A stretch of DNA of 27,574 bases from a virus. Under the pieces are notes generated by a model. That model had not been told where the DNA came from. It made no database searches and saw only the letters and a program-made list of their open reading frames with translations. The stretch lies in the IMG/VR virus record IMGVR_UViG_3300044470_000505, positions 1 to 27,574 of that record; one strand, written 5' to 3'. Each line of letters opens with the position of its first letter. The first letter of the stretch is position 1. Positions 1 through 7,162 of the stretch are shown one piece after another. The translations under genes and the position numbers were made by a program.

Positions 1-71
1 CGACGGTGTCGACGCCCTTCACCGGTCGCCAACGCAGCCGCTGAAATAACCATCCCTCATCTCGGGCTCTT

Positions 72-479
72 TCAAAAAAAAAAGTCGTATGCAGCCTCCT
101 GAAAATCGAAGTCGACGCCGAGTTGCTGGTAGTTGTACTGGGTGGTGAGACCCAGAAGCCGCGCCTCCTGCTGCGTCTTCGCCGGAGGCGCCGCCACCCA
201 GGTCTGGCAGAGCAAGACATTGGTCTCCTGCTCGATCTCGTCCTCGGCGTCGCGGATCCAGTCGGAGATCGTGTCATCGTCGATCGGGATCGGCGGATTG
301 CCGTACTGCTGGATCGGCACCACCACGTATGCCCGCAGGTCGTTGGGCTGAATGCCGGTCTTGGTCTTGGCACCCGACGAGTAGGTGTTGACGATGGGCT
401 GCTGACCGGCGACGGTCGTCCAGTTCCACAGCGCCTTGGTGGGTACGGGAGGCCCGTACTGCGGGGAGGATTGGCTCAT
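72..479 (-). CDS. Head-tail connector-like protein, frame-disrupted near a poly-T run
   Basis: The 135-residue reading frame starts at ATG 479, overlapping the stop of the GIY-YIG gene as ATGA. The middle has the look of gp6-type phage adaptor proteins: an aspartate-rich helix (DDDTISDWIRDAEDEIEQ) followed by LLCQTW. This resembles the known pattern of an alpha-helical adaptor that docks on the portal, but no exact family can be named. The frame stops directly after a run of ten T (positions 83-74, coding strand). If one T is skipped, the protein continues as FFFERARDEGWLFQRLRWRP and VKGVDTV and stays open to the window edge. The RWRPVKGV ending is what one expects of this connector type (RPV-S/G-V). 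The true protein is therefore probably longer than annotated and truncated here by an indel or read through by slippage. Confidence 0.6.
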   Translation of the reverse strand: MSQSSPQYGPPVPTKALWNWTTVAGQQPIVNTYSSGAKTKTGIQPNDLRAYVVVPIQQYGNPPIPIDDDTISDWIRDAEDEIEQETNVLLCQTWVAAPPAKTQQEARLLGLTTQYNYQQLGVDFDFQEAAYDFFF

Positions 480-1390
480 GCCGTCAGCCCTTCTTTCGCC
501 GCCCGTCGACGAGCGTGCGCCGCTATCGCGGCCTGTCGCATGTGTTCACGGTGCTCCGCCGAGAACGGAACCCCCTTACGAGATGCGCCTAGCTTAGCAC
601 GCGACTCGGCTGTCCACACGCGCCGCGCGTTCGACGCCGCCATCTTCACCTTGACCTCCGGCCGCGCCAAGGCGACCGTCAGCGACTTGCTCATGCGCTC
701 GCGCGTCTCATCGCTGACCGTTCGTCGCCGGTTTGACGCTGCGATCTTCTGCCGCACGGTCAGCGTCATGGCGACTCGCACCAATGGGATCCGCGCCGCC
801 ACAATAGCGGGATCCTGCTTCCGGCCGCGAAGAGAGTCGCTGATCTTTTTCTTATGCGCCTCGGATAGCGGTCCGTTCACGCGAGCCGCCTGCATCTTCG
901 CCAGTCGCTCCGGCGACAGCGGTGGCCGTGCCGCAAGGGCCGCGCGGATGTGTGCGAGATGCTCTGGTGTCTTTTGCAGGGCCAGATGGGTTGCGCTCAT
1001 GCGCTGCCGCACGTCGTCGGGAACGGGCCGCCCCTTGTGTTTCCGGCTCATTTCAGCGCGAGCAGGGTCGGTATGGCGGTACCCTACCGTACCTTCGCCG
1101 CCCAACGTCATGTTGTAGCCGCCAGGAGCGAGGGTGGCGTAATCCGCTATGAACCGCTGCTCCAACGCCTGGGCATGTGCCCAAGAGTCGACGCTCTGAA
1201 GAACCCGAACCGTAAACGCCGACAAACCGTACTTGCGTATGGCGCGGTGCAAGAGCAACTTACTTCCCTTCCGCGCTTCGCTACAGTGTTTTTTGAACCG
1301 TTTGACAGCGGCACACTTCGATATACCAACGTATTGCTTTCCGGTTGGCGCACACGTGAGCAAGTAGACTTGCGGGGAGGCTTGACTCAT
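476..1390 (-). CDS. GIY-YIG homing endonuclease with NUMOD3-like repeats
   Basis: This 304-residue protein starts with a GIY-YIG nuclease domain (about residues 7-95): VYLLTC, then YVGIS, a conserved arginine in KRFKKH, and the catalytic-type glutamate in EQRFIADY before GGYNMTLGGEG. From about residue 100 to the end there are repeated K/R/S-rich NUMOD3-like DNA-binding segments, for example LSEAHKKKISDSLRGRK and FSAEHREHMRQAA. This is the usual layout of phage group I intron or free-standing homing endonucleases. ATG 1390 is preferred over the more upstream ATG 1420 because it forms an ATGA overlap with the stop of the 118-residue gene upstream; its own stop makes another ATGA with the connector gene. 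Its first seven residues (MSQASPQ) mimic the connector start (MSQSSPQ). No intron is apparent, so it is probably a free-standing invader. Confidence 0.88.
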   Translation of the reverse strand: MSQASPQVYLLTCAPTGKQYVGISKCAAVKRFKKHCSEARKGSKLLLHRAIRKYGLSAFTVRVLQSVDSWAHAQALEQRFIADYATLAPGGYNMTLGGEGTVGYRHTDPARAEMSRKHKGRPVPDDVRQRMSATHLALQKTPEHLAHIRAALAARPPLSPERLAKMQAARVNGPLSEAHKKKISDSLRGRKQDPAIVAARIPLVRVAMTLTVRQKIAASNRRRTVSDETRERMSKSLTVALARPEVKVKMAASNARRVWTAESRAKLGASRKGVPFSAEHREHMRQAAIAAHARRRAAKEGLTA

Positions 1391-1743
1391 TTGCGGCCCT
1401 GGCGCTGTTGCCGGCGCCACTCCTTCACCCGGAGCGCCTCACGCTCCCGCCACGCCGGCGAACCCCGCACAGGTGCATCGGGCGCTGCGGCTTCCGCCAC
1501 CGGCGCAACCGGAGCGGTCACGGCCTCACCGGCCGGCGCGGGCTCGGCGCCGAAGCACTCCAGCACGACGTCGGCGTTGCCGTGGAGCCGGCCCACCTCG
1601 ATCGCGGTCAAGTCGCCCGTCGCGTAGTCGTTGCCCTGTGTCCAACGGAAGGCAACCCCGGCGACTTCGCCGGCTGGGGCGTGCCGATGCCGCCAGGCCG
1701 TCCAGATCGGAAAGCCGCGGCGCAGTTTCGCGCGGAAGGTCAT
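1387..1743 (-). CDS. Small head-region protein of unknown function
   Basis: This 118-residue protein starts at ATG 1743 after a G-rich CTGCGGGG stretch. The N-terminal half (residues 1-65) is compact and mixed in character (FPIWTAWRHRHAPAGEV, then AIEVGRLHGNADVVLE). The middle is an Ala/Pro/Val linker, and the C-terminus is a very basic helix (AWREREALRVKEWRRQQRQ). The shape recalls the small Mu gp35/HI1506-like proteins found beside phage capsid genes, which also end their folded part in a VVLE-like strand, but this is only a resemblance. It lies directly downstream of the capsid gene in the leftward order, interrupted by the HNH insertion, and couples to the GIY-YIG gene through ATGA. Confidence 0.65.
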   Translation of the reverse strand: MTFRAKLRRGFPIWTAWRHRHAPAGEVAGVAFRWTQGNDYATGDLTAIEVGRLHGNADVVLECFGAEPAPAGEAVTAPVAPVAEAAAPDAPVRGSPAWREREALRVKEWRRQQRQGRK

Positions 1744-1758
1744 CCCCGCAGTCTAGCA

Positions 1759-1774
1759 TGTTCCACGTGAAACG
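1759..1774 (+). promoter_or_regulatory. parS-like ParB binding site
   Basis: TGTTCCACGTGAAACG matches the widely conserved chromosomal parS consensus TGTTNCACGTGAAACA at every fixed base except the last. It lies in the short divergent gap between the 118-residue gene (leftward) and the HNH gene (rightward). No ParA or ParB gene is seen in the window. Function is inferred from sequence only. Confidence 0.45.
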
Positions 1775-1820
1775 CCATCCCGGTGCGGCGTACGTTTAGC
1801 ACGAGTAAAAATAAATCTTG

Positions 1821-1838
1821 CGTATTAACGTTAATACG
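1821..1838. repeat. Perfect 18-bp palindrome upstream of the HNH gene
   Basis: CGTATTAACGTTAATACG reads identically on both strands. It ends 15 bases before ATG 1854 of the HNH gene. It is AT-rich in a GC-rich genome and could be an operator for the endonuclease gene or part of a homing or insertion site. Confidence 0.7.
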
Positions 1839-1853
1839 ATCACACTTCCGCGT

Positions 1854-3491
1854 ATGAAAACATGTATCGCTTGCGGAGAGGCTAAGCCCCTCTCAGAGTT
1901 CACCAGAGATAGCCGATCGTCCGACGGATTGCTGTCGCGCTGCCGTGCATGCACGAAACTAAAGAACCGGGTAGCGTATCAGGCACACGCCGACGCTCGC
2001 CGCGCTGCCCAGCGGGAGAAAAACAAAACGGACAGGGTGGCGAAGGCGGTGTACAACCGCCTGTACCGCGACCGCCACCGCGACGAATTGATTCAGGCAT
2101 CACGCGATTGGCGCGCGGCCGGAAACAAGGTCAACCGATCCCCCGAATCCGTCGAACGCCAGAATGCGCGCAAGCGCCTGCTGTACGCGACAGACCCTGC
2201 ATACAAGGAGCGCGCAAAGGCGTACGTCGCACTGTACCGCAAAACGCACCCGGGGTATTCGACGTCAAGCTACAAGAAGTGGCGCGCTGCCAATCTGGAT
2301 AAGGCGCGAAAATACTCACGTGAGTATTATTTTGCGTACAACCAAACACCAGAAGGTCGAGTCAATCAAGCTGCCATGCGGCTAAAACACCGAGCCAAGC
2401 GGCAAGCACGGCAAGCCGCCTACTACGCAAAAAGATATGGCGAATCTGGCGTAATAACTAACGAATACCTGAACTGGCTCAATAAATGGCAGGACCACTG
2501 CTGCTGCTACTGCAACGCACCCCTCAACCAAAAGGAAACCATCGAGCATGTCGTTCCGCTCAACCGCGGCGGCGAGAACAACCCCCACAACGTTCTATTG
2601 GCGTGCTCGCACTGCAACACTTCAAAAAATCAGCGGCTGTTTGATGTTACAGAGTGGCTACCGTTTAGCGTGCAGACACCGACAAGGACACATTCCATCT
2701 TCAACACCGGCAAGGCGCTCGACGCGTGCCTAAACGCCGGTATCCCGGCCGAGATCGACGGCGACGCAATCCTGCTGCGACCGGGCCGCAGACTGCGAGT
2801 CCTGTCCACTTTCTGGCTGTCGGACCGGAGCGAACACGACACAACCGTAGCCTCGCTTCACGCGCTCTACCCTAGCGACCTCCTGACGTTCGACCACGAA
2901 TGGCAGGCGCGGCCGAACGCGATGCTGAACGTCACCATTGCCAAGGCAGGACTCGCTGAGTCCATCGGTGCCCGCGAACTCGATATCGAGGCGCCGACAG
3001 CGGAAGAAGCGCGCGCCTTTATGGATCACTGGCACGTGCAAGGCTTCGCCGGCGGATCATGGTACGTTGGTCTACGGCGGCACAGCGGAGGCGATTGGTG
3101 CGGCATGGCCTCGTTCCGCCGCTTTGGCAGCGCCTACGAATTGGCGCGTCTTGCGTTCAAGGATCATGTTGCCGGCGGGCTTAGCCGCATCGTCACGGCG
3201 TTCATGCGCGCTGCACCCGAACCGGGCGACTTGCTAACCTACGCGGACACGCGTTTTGGCGAAGGCGGTGGATATGCACACGCGGGCTTCGAGCCCGACG
3301 GTGAATCGGCACAGTGGTACGGTTATGTCAACGGCGTGCGCATTCATAGCCGCCAAGCATACCGCAAAGACGCTATGGCAACGCTACTTGATTGGTTCGA
3401 CCCGGAGTGGTCCGAGCACCGCTTGGCACGTGTCAACGGCCTGTGGCGCCTCAACGGCCTGCCACAGAAACGATTTATCCTGCGCGCGTAG
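1854..3491 (+). CDS. HNH homing endonuclease with N-terminal zinc motif and large C-terminal domain
   Basis: This 545-residue protein has three parts. Residues 4-35 hold a CxxC...CxxC zinc-ribbon-like motif (CIACGEAKPLSEF, then CRACTKLKN), frequent at the start of phage HNH proteins. A basic, tyrosine-rich linker follows. The HNH nuclease is at about residues 215-262: CCYCN, then IEHVVPLNRGGENNPHNV, then CSHCNTSKNQR. Residues about 387-520 form a separate domain with WHVQG, GLRRHSGG, ELARLAF, GGLSRIV, LLTYADTRFGEGGGY and AGF, a pattern seen at the C-terminus of several phage homing-type nucleases. ATG 1854 is preferred to the in-frame TTG 1818 because family members begin MKxCxxC; no strong Shine-Dalgarno is visible for either. 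The gene runs against the surrounding operon and uses more AT-rich codons, both signs of transfer. Confidence 0.87.
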   Translation: MKTCIACGEAKPLSEFTRDSRSSDGLLSRCRACTKLKNRVAYQAHADARRAAQREKNKTDRVAKAVYNRLYRDRHRDELIQASRDWRAAGNKVNRSPESVERQNARKRLLYATDPAYKERAKAYVALYRKTHPGYSTSSYKKWRAANLDKARKYSREYYFAYNQTPEGRVNQAAMRLKHRAKRQARQAAYYAKRYGESGVITNEYLNWLNKWQDHCCCYCNAPLNQKETIEHVVPLNRGGENNPHNVLLACSHCNTSKNQRLFDVTEWLPFSVQTPTRTHSIFNTGKALDACLNAGIPAEIDGDAILLRPGRRLRVLSTFWLSDRSEHDTTVASLHALYPSDLLTFDHEWQARPNAMLNVTIAKAGLAESIGARELDIEAPTAEEARAFMDHWHVQGFAGGSWYVGLRRHSGGDWCGMASFRRFGSAYELARLAFKDHVAGGLSRIVTAFMRAAPEPGDLLTYADTRFGEGGGYAHAGFEPDGESAQWYGYVNGVRIHSRQAYRKDAMATLLDWFDPEWSEHRLARVNGLWRLNGLPQKRFILRA

Positions 3492-3493
3492 AA

Positions 3494-3519
3494 AAAACCC
3501 CGGCTTGCGCCGGGGTTTT
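3494..3519. terminator. Bidirectional rho-independent terminator
   Basis: A perfect 11-bp stem AAAACCCCGGC / GCCGGGGTTTT with a 4-base loop lies three bases after the HNH stop codon. The A and T tails on the two sides make it work in both directions. It separates the HNH gene from the convergent capsid gene. As placed, leftward transcripts from the capsid gene would meet it before the 118-residue gene, so it may reduce expression of genes beyond the insertion. Confidence 0.9.
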
Positions 3520-3549
3520 CGCGTCAGATCCTACCGTGAAACGTGCCGC

Positions 3550-5502
3550 TTAGTTGTTGGCGCCGAGCGGATTCCACACTGGGCTATCTGGGACAAAATT
3601 CCTTATGATCGCATGGAATTTCGGAATTCGGTTCCGGATTGCACCGATTGCAGCCACGCACCAGGGCATATAGAGGTTGGCGGCGAACAGATTGATCCGC
3701 GTCAGTGGGAGGAGATAGCGCCAATCTATGCCCGCATCTTCCTCCCGCATGTCGAGCAGGTACACCTCCTCGCTGCCGGGGATCGTGTAGTTGTAGTCGG
3801 TGAACCTCACCGTGCCCGAGCCGCTGGCCGCGATCGCGCCGATGTAGCGAACGGCGGTGGCGGAGTTGGCGCCCGAGGCGAAGCCAAGCGCGCCGGTCCG
3901 GAACACCCGGAAGGCGGTGGCGTCGGCCGCGGCCGGCCCGGCGATCGACAACACGACGGCGCCGGTGGCGAAGATGCCCGACGCGCCCGATGCCGGCATG
4001 ACGTTCGACCAGGTCAGGTTCGACTCGTTCATGTTCGAGTCGGTGCTGGCGACGGCGTAGTAGTAGGTCGCCGTGCCGGAGACGTACGGGCTGCCCGCCC
4101 CGACGCCCCAGTTGGTGCCGGTATAGGCGCCACTCGACGCGGCGGCAACGACGGTCGCCGGCGGGGTCGGCGCCACGGTGGTGGTCGGGGTGGTGCCGTT
4201 CGACCGCGGCTGCCCCTGGGCGGGGGTATCGCGGGCCGTCATCACGATATCCAGCGGGAACTGAATCGGGCCGAGGCGGGTGCGCATGCCCTGAAGATCG
4301 CCGTCGACGACGATGCCGCGGCGGTCGGCGAACTCGGCGTTGACCAGGTTGTTCAGCAGGGTCGTCACCAGCGACTGGAGCGAGCCGTTGGTCGTCGGGG
4401 TCATGAAGGCGTGGGTGATGCGGCCGAACTTGGTCCACGAGGCGATGTTCGCGCTGACCTCGTACATCATGTTGTAGAGGGTCTGCGCCGTGCTCCAGCC
4501 CTGCGCCGAGGCGTTGGCCGAATAGAAGGCCTGGAAGTCGAAGAGGTTGCCGCTCGGCGTGGTGGCGCTGATGCCCGCGAACTGGTTCGGGAACAGGTTC
4601 GGGTTGCCGTGGAAGCACATCCAGTCGGCGGTCTGCAGGACGGTGAGCGCCGCGTTGGCGTTCTCCTGCTCGTTGACGCTGACGAAGTTGTTCTGCGCCA
4701 TCAGGGCCAGCGTGACCGCGCGCCCGTCCAGCATCAGCTTGAGGTTGATGCTCTGAAGCGTGTAGATGCCGGCGTTGGTCGCGAGCGTGCCGGATTCGAC
4801 GCTGGAGAAGCCGCTGGTGGCCGAACCCGGCAGCGCGCCGCCGAGGTCGTCGATGTAGGCGAAGTAGTCGACGACCTGATAGGCCGGGCTCTTCGCCAGG
4901 GCCTGGTAGAGGGTGAAGCTGTCGGGCCGCACCGTGCCGCGGGCCAGGCGGGTGTCGAGCGACACGTAGCCCAGGGTCTGGCCACCCGTGATCTGAGTGA
5001 AGTTGGTCTGCGTGCCGACGTCCAGCACCGCCTTGGCCAGCGGGCTCGACTTGGCCAGTTCGACCTGGTCGATCTCCAGCAACCGGCCGCGGGAGGCGCC
5101 CTCGTGCGCGCCGGGCGCGTTGGTCTGGTAGTAGCGCGGCGTGTCGCGCCACACCCGGGCGTAGGCGTTGACGGGCTCCGCGGCCTTGTGCAGCTCGAGC
5201 AGCGCCCTGGGACCGTTGAACATCACCTGTTCGCCGGTGCCCATGCCGACCGGCAGCGTCTGGCCCATCGCCATCGCGGCGAAGACGGGCTTCAACGGTT
5301 CCAGCGCGTCGCCGCGACGGGGCAGCGACGCCTCGAACTGCTGGAGCGCCTGGAGGGACTGATGCGCCTTCTCCTCCGGGGGCTGGTCGGCGCTCGACAT
5401 GCGGGGCCGGACGTACTCGATCTCCGGGCGACGCGCGATCGAGGCGAGAACGATGCCCGGGGCTGGGGTGGTGGCCGAGGGGGTGGCAACCTGCTTGGTC
5501 AT
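3550..5502 (-). CDS. Major capsid protein with Ig-like insertion
   Basis: This 650-residue protein follows the scaffold-like gene by 28 bases in the leftward order, the classical position of the coat protein. Capsid-type features are the segment NNFVSVNEQENANAALTVLQ followed by TADWMCFHGNPNLFPNQFAG, which resembles the E-x-A-x-F-G-(N)-QFxGI region of HK97-fold coat proteins. Around residues 434-572 there is a Pro/Thr/Ala linker and a beta-rich segment (YYYAVASTDSNMNESNLTWS, VRFTDYNYTIPGSEEVYLLD) with the look of a fibronectin III or Ig-like domain. A conserved aromatic C-terminus (IDWRYLLPLTRINLFAANLY) follows. An HK97 fold is inferred, not seen. The start is ATG 5502; only a weak GGGA lies upstream. 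Confidence 0.85.
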   Translation of the reverse strand: MTKQVATPSATTPAPGIVLASIARRPEIEYVRPRMSSADQPPEEKAHQSLQALQQFEASLPRRGDALEPLKPVFAAMAMGQTLPVGMGTGEQVMFNGPRALLELHKAAEPVNAYARVWRDTPRYYQTNAPGAHEGASRGRLLEIDQVELAKSSPLAKAVLDVGTQTNFTQITGGQTLGYVSLDTRLARGTVRPDSFTLYQALAKSPAYQVVDYFAYIDDLGGALPGSATSGFSSVESGTLATNAGIYTLQSINLKLMLDGRAVTLALMAQNNFVSVNEQENANAALTVLQTADWMCFHGNPNLFPNQFAGISATTPSGNLFDFQAFYSANASAQGWSTAQTLYNMMYEVSANIASWTKFGRITHAFMTPTTNGSLQSLVTTLLNNLVNAEFADRRGIVVDGDLQGMRTRLGPIQFPLDIVMTARDTPAQGQPRSNGTTPTTTVAPTPPATVVAAASSGAYTGTNWGVGAGSPYVSGTATYYYAVASTDSNMNESNLTWSNVMPASGASGIFATGAVVLSIAGPAAADATAFRVFRTGALGFASGANSATAVRYIGAIAASGSGTVRFTDYNYTIPGSEEVYLLDMREEDAGIDWRYLLPLTRINLFAANLYMPWCVAAIGAIRNRIPKFHAIIRNFVPDSPVWNPLGANN

Positions 5503-5530
5503 GGTGGTGTCTTTCCCTTTCCCGACCGGC

Positions 5531-7012
5531 TTACGCCGCGGCCCGCAGGATCGCCTGCACGGCAGGCGAACATCCGTCGATGGCGGCGTTGACGACGGTT
5601 TCCGGCACGCCCGCTACCCGGAGGTAGCCCAGCGCGTCGATGGCCTTGTCGCGCTCGCGCATGGTGATCGTGCCGTCGGAGACGAGGGCGTTGATCTGCG
5701 ACTCCTTGCCGGCGGGGACCGCCTTGAACAGGGCGCCGACCGGAGGCACCCCGCCGCTCGACGGGTCGCGGCTCTGGCCACCGACGACGGCCATCAGGCC
5801 CTGCACGTTGGTGGTCATCAGCGCGTAGCCGGCGTTGGCCTTCTCGACGGCCGCGGTCATCGCCGCGACCGCCTTGGAGAGGTCCTCGCCCTGCGGCGCC
5901 ACGACGGGGGCGGTGGCGCTCTTGCCGGCCGGCCACTTGTCCTGGTTCTTCGCCTTGGCCTCCTTCAGCGCCTTGGCGACCGTGCCGATCGAGGTCTCGA
6001 TCGCCTTCATGCTGGCGCCGACGCTGCCGTCGCGAAGCGACTTGGCAACCGCGACGTGCAGGCGGGCCTTGGCCATCCGCTTCTCGGCCTTCATGTGCTG
6101 GCGCTTGCCGGCGGCCAGGCGACCTTCCTCCATGGCCTCGCGGGAATCGCGCTCGGCGGCCTTGGCCAGTTTCACGAGGGCCTTGGCCGTGAGGCGCTGC
6201 TGCGCCGCGGCCTTGCGGGTGGCCTTCGCGGCATCGTCCTCGGCCTCGTCCTCGCCCTCTTCCTCGTTCTCGTTGGTGATCTCGATCTCGGTGCCGGAGC
6301 CCGATTCGGCCTCATCGGCCTCCTCGTCGTCCTCCTCGTCGTCCTCGCCGGACTCCTTATCCGCCTCGGTCTCGCCCTCGGCCTTCGCCTGGGCGACGGC
6401 CTTGACGACGGCCGGAATGGCCTTGCCCAGCGCGGCGGAGACGGCCTGCGGGATCGCCTTGGCGACGGCCGCGGCAACCGCGGCTTCGATCGCCTTGGCG
6501 TCGACGGCGCCGCCGGTCGGCAGCGAGGCCTCGACCATGGACAGTCGGTCGCCGATCGACTTGCCGAACGCGATCAGCGACTTCATCACCCGGCCCTGCG
6601 CCGCCAGCTTGGCGCCGAGTTCCTCGGTCGCGCGCTGAACGCCGGTCTGCGGGGCGTGGCGCGAGTACTCGCGCTCCATCGCCGCGGCGCCGGCGCCGGA
6701 GGCCTGCTGCGGCTTGCCGACGCCGACCTTGCCGGCCGGGACGGAACCGTCGGGGCCGCCGGCCTCGACGGTCTCCAGGCGGTCGTCGGGCGGCCCGTCG
6801 AACAGGTCCTCGACCTGGCCGGGCGCGGCGCGGTCGCCGCCTTCCAGGAGATCCGTCGCCTTGCCGAGTTCCAGCGTCGAGGCGACCGCCGCGTCCTGGA
6901 TCATGGTGAGGCGATCCGCCGGAGCCATGTGGCTCCAAGCCGACTTGATGATGCGGGCGACATAACCGGCGCCCTGCGGCGATTCGGCGCGAGCCTGCGC
7001 GGTGGTGGTCAT
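5531..7012 (-). CDS. Scaffold-like acidic coiled-coil protein upstream of capsid
   Basis: This 493-residue protein starts at ATG 7012, chosen because CAGGAG lies seven bases upstream; a longer frame to GTG 7126 has no such support. The protein is Ala/Lys/Glu-rich and predicted largely helical. Residues about 150-210 are a long alanine-rich helix. Residues about 216-258 are an extreme acidic tract (GEDDEEDDEEADEAE and NENEEEGEDEAEDD). Lys/Arg-rich helices follow up to about residue 370, and a small folded C-terminus ends VPETVVNAAIDG. Low-complexity, charged, helical proteins between a prohead protease and a coat protein are typically scaffolds; that is the inference here. No enzymatic motif is seen. 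The acidic tract could also be an internal virion protein region. Confidence 0.65.
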   Translation of the reverse strand: MTTTAQARAESPQGAGYVARIIKSAWSHMAPADRLTMIQDAAVASTLELGKATDLLEGGDRAAPGQVEDLFDGPPDDRLETVEAGGPDGSVPAGKVGVGKPQQASGAGAAAMEREYSRHAPQTGVQRATEELGAKLAAQGRVMKSLIAFGKSIGDRLSMVEASLPTGGAVDAKAIEAAVAAAVAKAIPQAVSAALGKAIPAVVKAVAQAKAEGETEADKESGEDDEEDDEEADEAESGSGTEIEITNENEEEGEDEAEDDAAKATRKAAAQQRLTAKALVKLAKAAERDSREAMEEGRLAAGKRQHMKAEKRMAKARLHVAVAKSLRDGSVGASMKAIETSIGTVAKALKEAKAKNQDKWPAGKSATAPVVAPQGEDLSKAVAAMTAAVEKANAGYALMTTNVQGLMAVVGGQSRDPSSGGVPPVGALFKAVPAGKESQINALVSDGTITMRERDKAIDALGYLRVAGVPETVVNAAIDGCSPAVQAILRAAA

Positions 7013-7162
7013 GGAATCTCCTGGGCCTCCGGGATGAAGAAGCATCGGCGCATTATCAGGGCGCGTACGCGGGGCTGCCGATGCCGAAAACGACAAAAGG
7101 GGGTTTGGCCTTGGCCGTGCGGCCACACGCGATGGTCTCGACGGGACTCTCTGGACTGCCGT
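7013..7162. other. 150-base gap between protease and scaffold genes
   Basis: It contains the scaffold ribosome binding site at the left end. No convincing small gene or full terminator is seen; a short GC-rich palindrome (GGCCTTGGCC near 7107) is the only structure noticed. Confidence 0.4.

Noticed and set aside
1763-3543. Nine-base direct repeat CGTGAAACG on both sides of the HNH gene as a target-site duplication
   Set aside because: Homing endonucleases do not leave such duplications, the repeat is short, and the left copy is better explained as part of the parS-like site.
3256-5592. A 778-residue rightward open frame across the capsid gene
   Set aside because: It is antisense to the capsid gene, is Arg/Gly/Val-rich without any motif, and is the expected by-product of high GC codon use.
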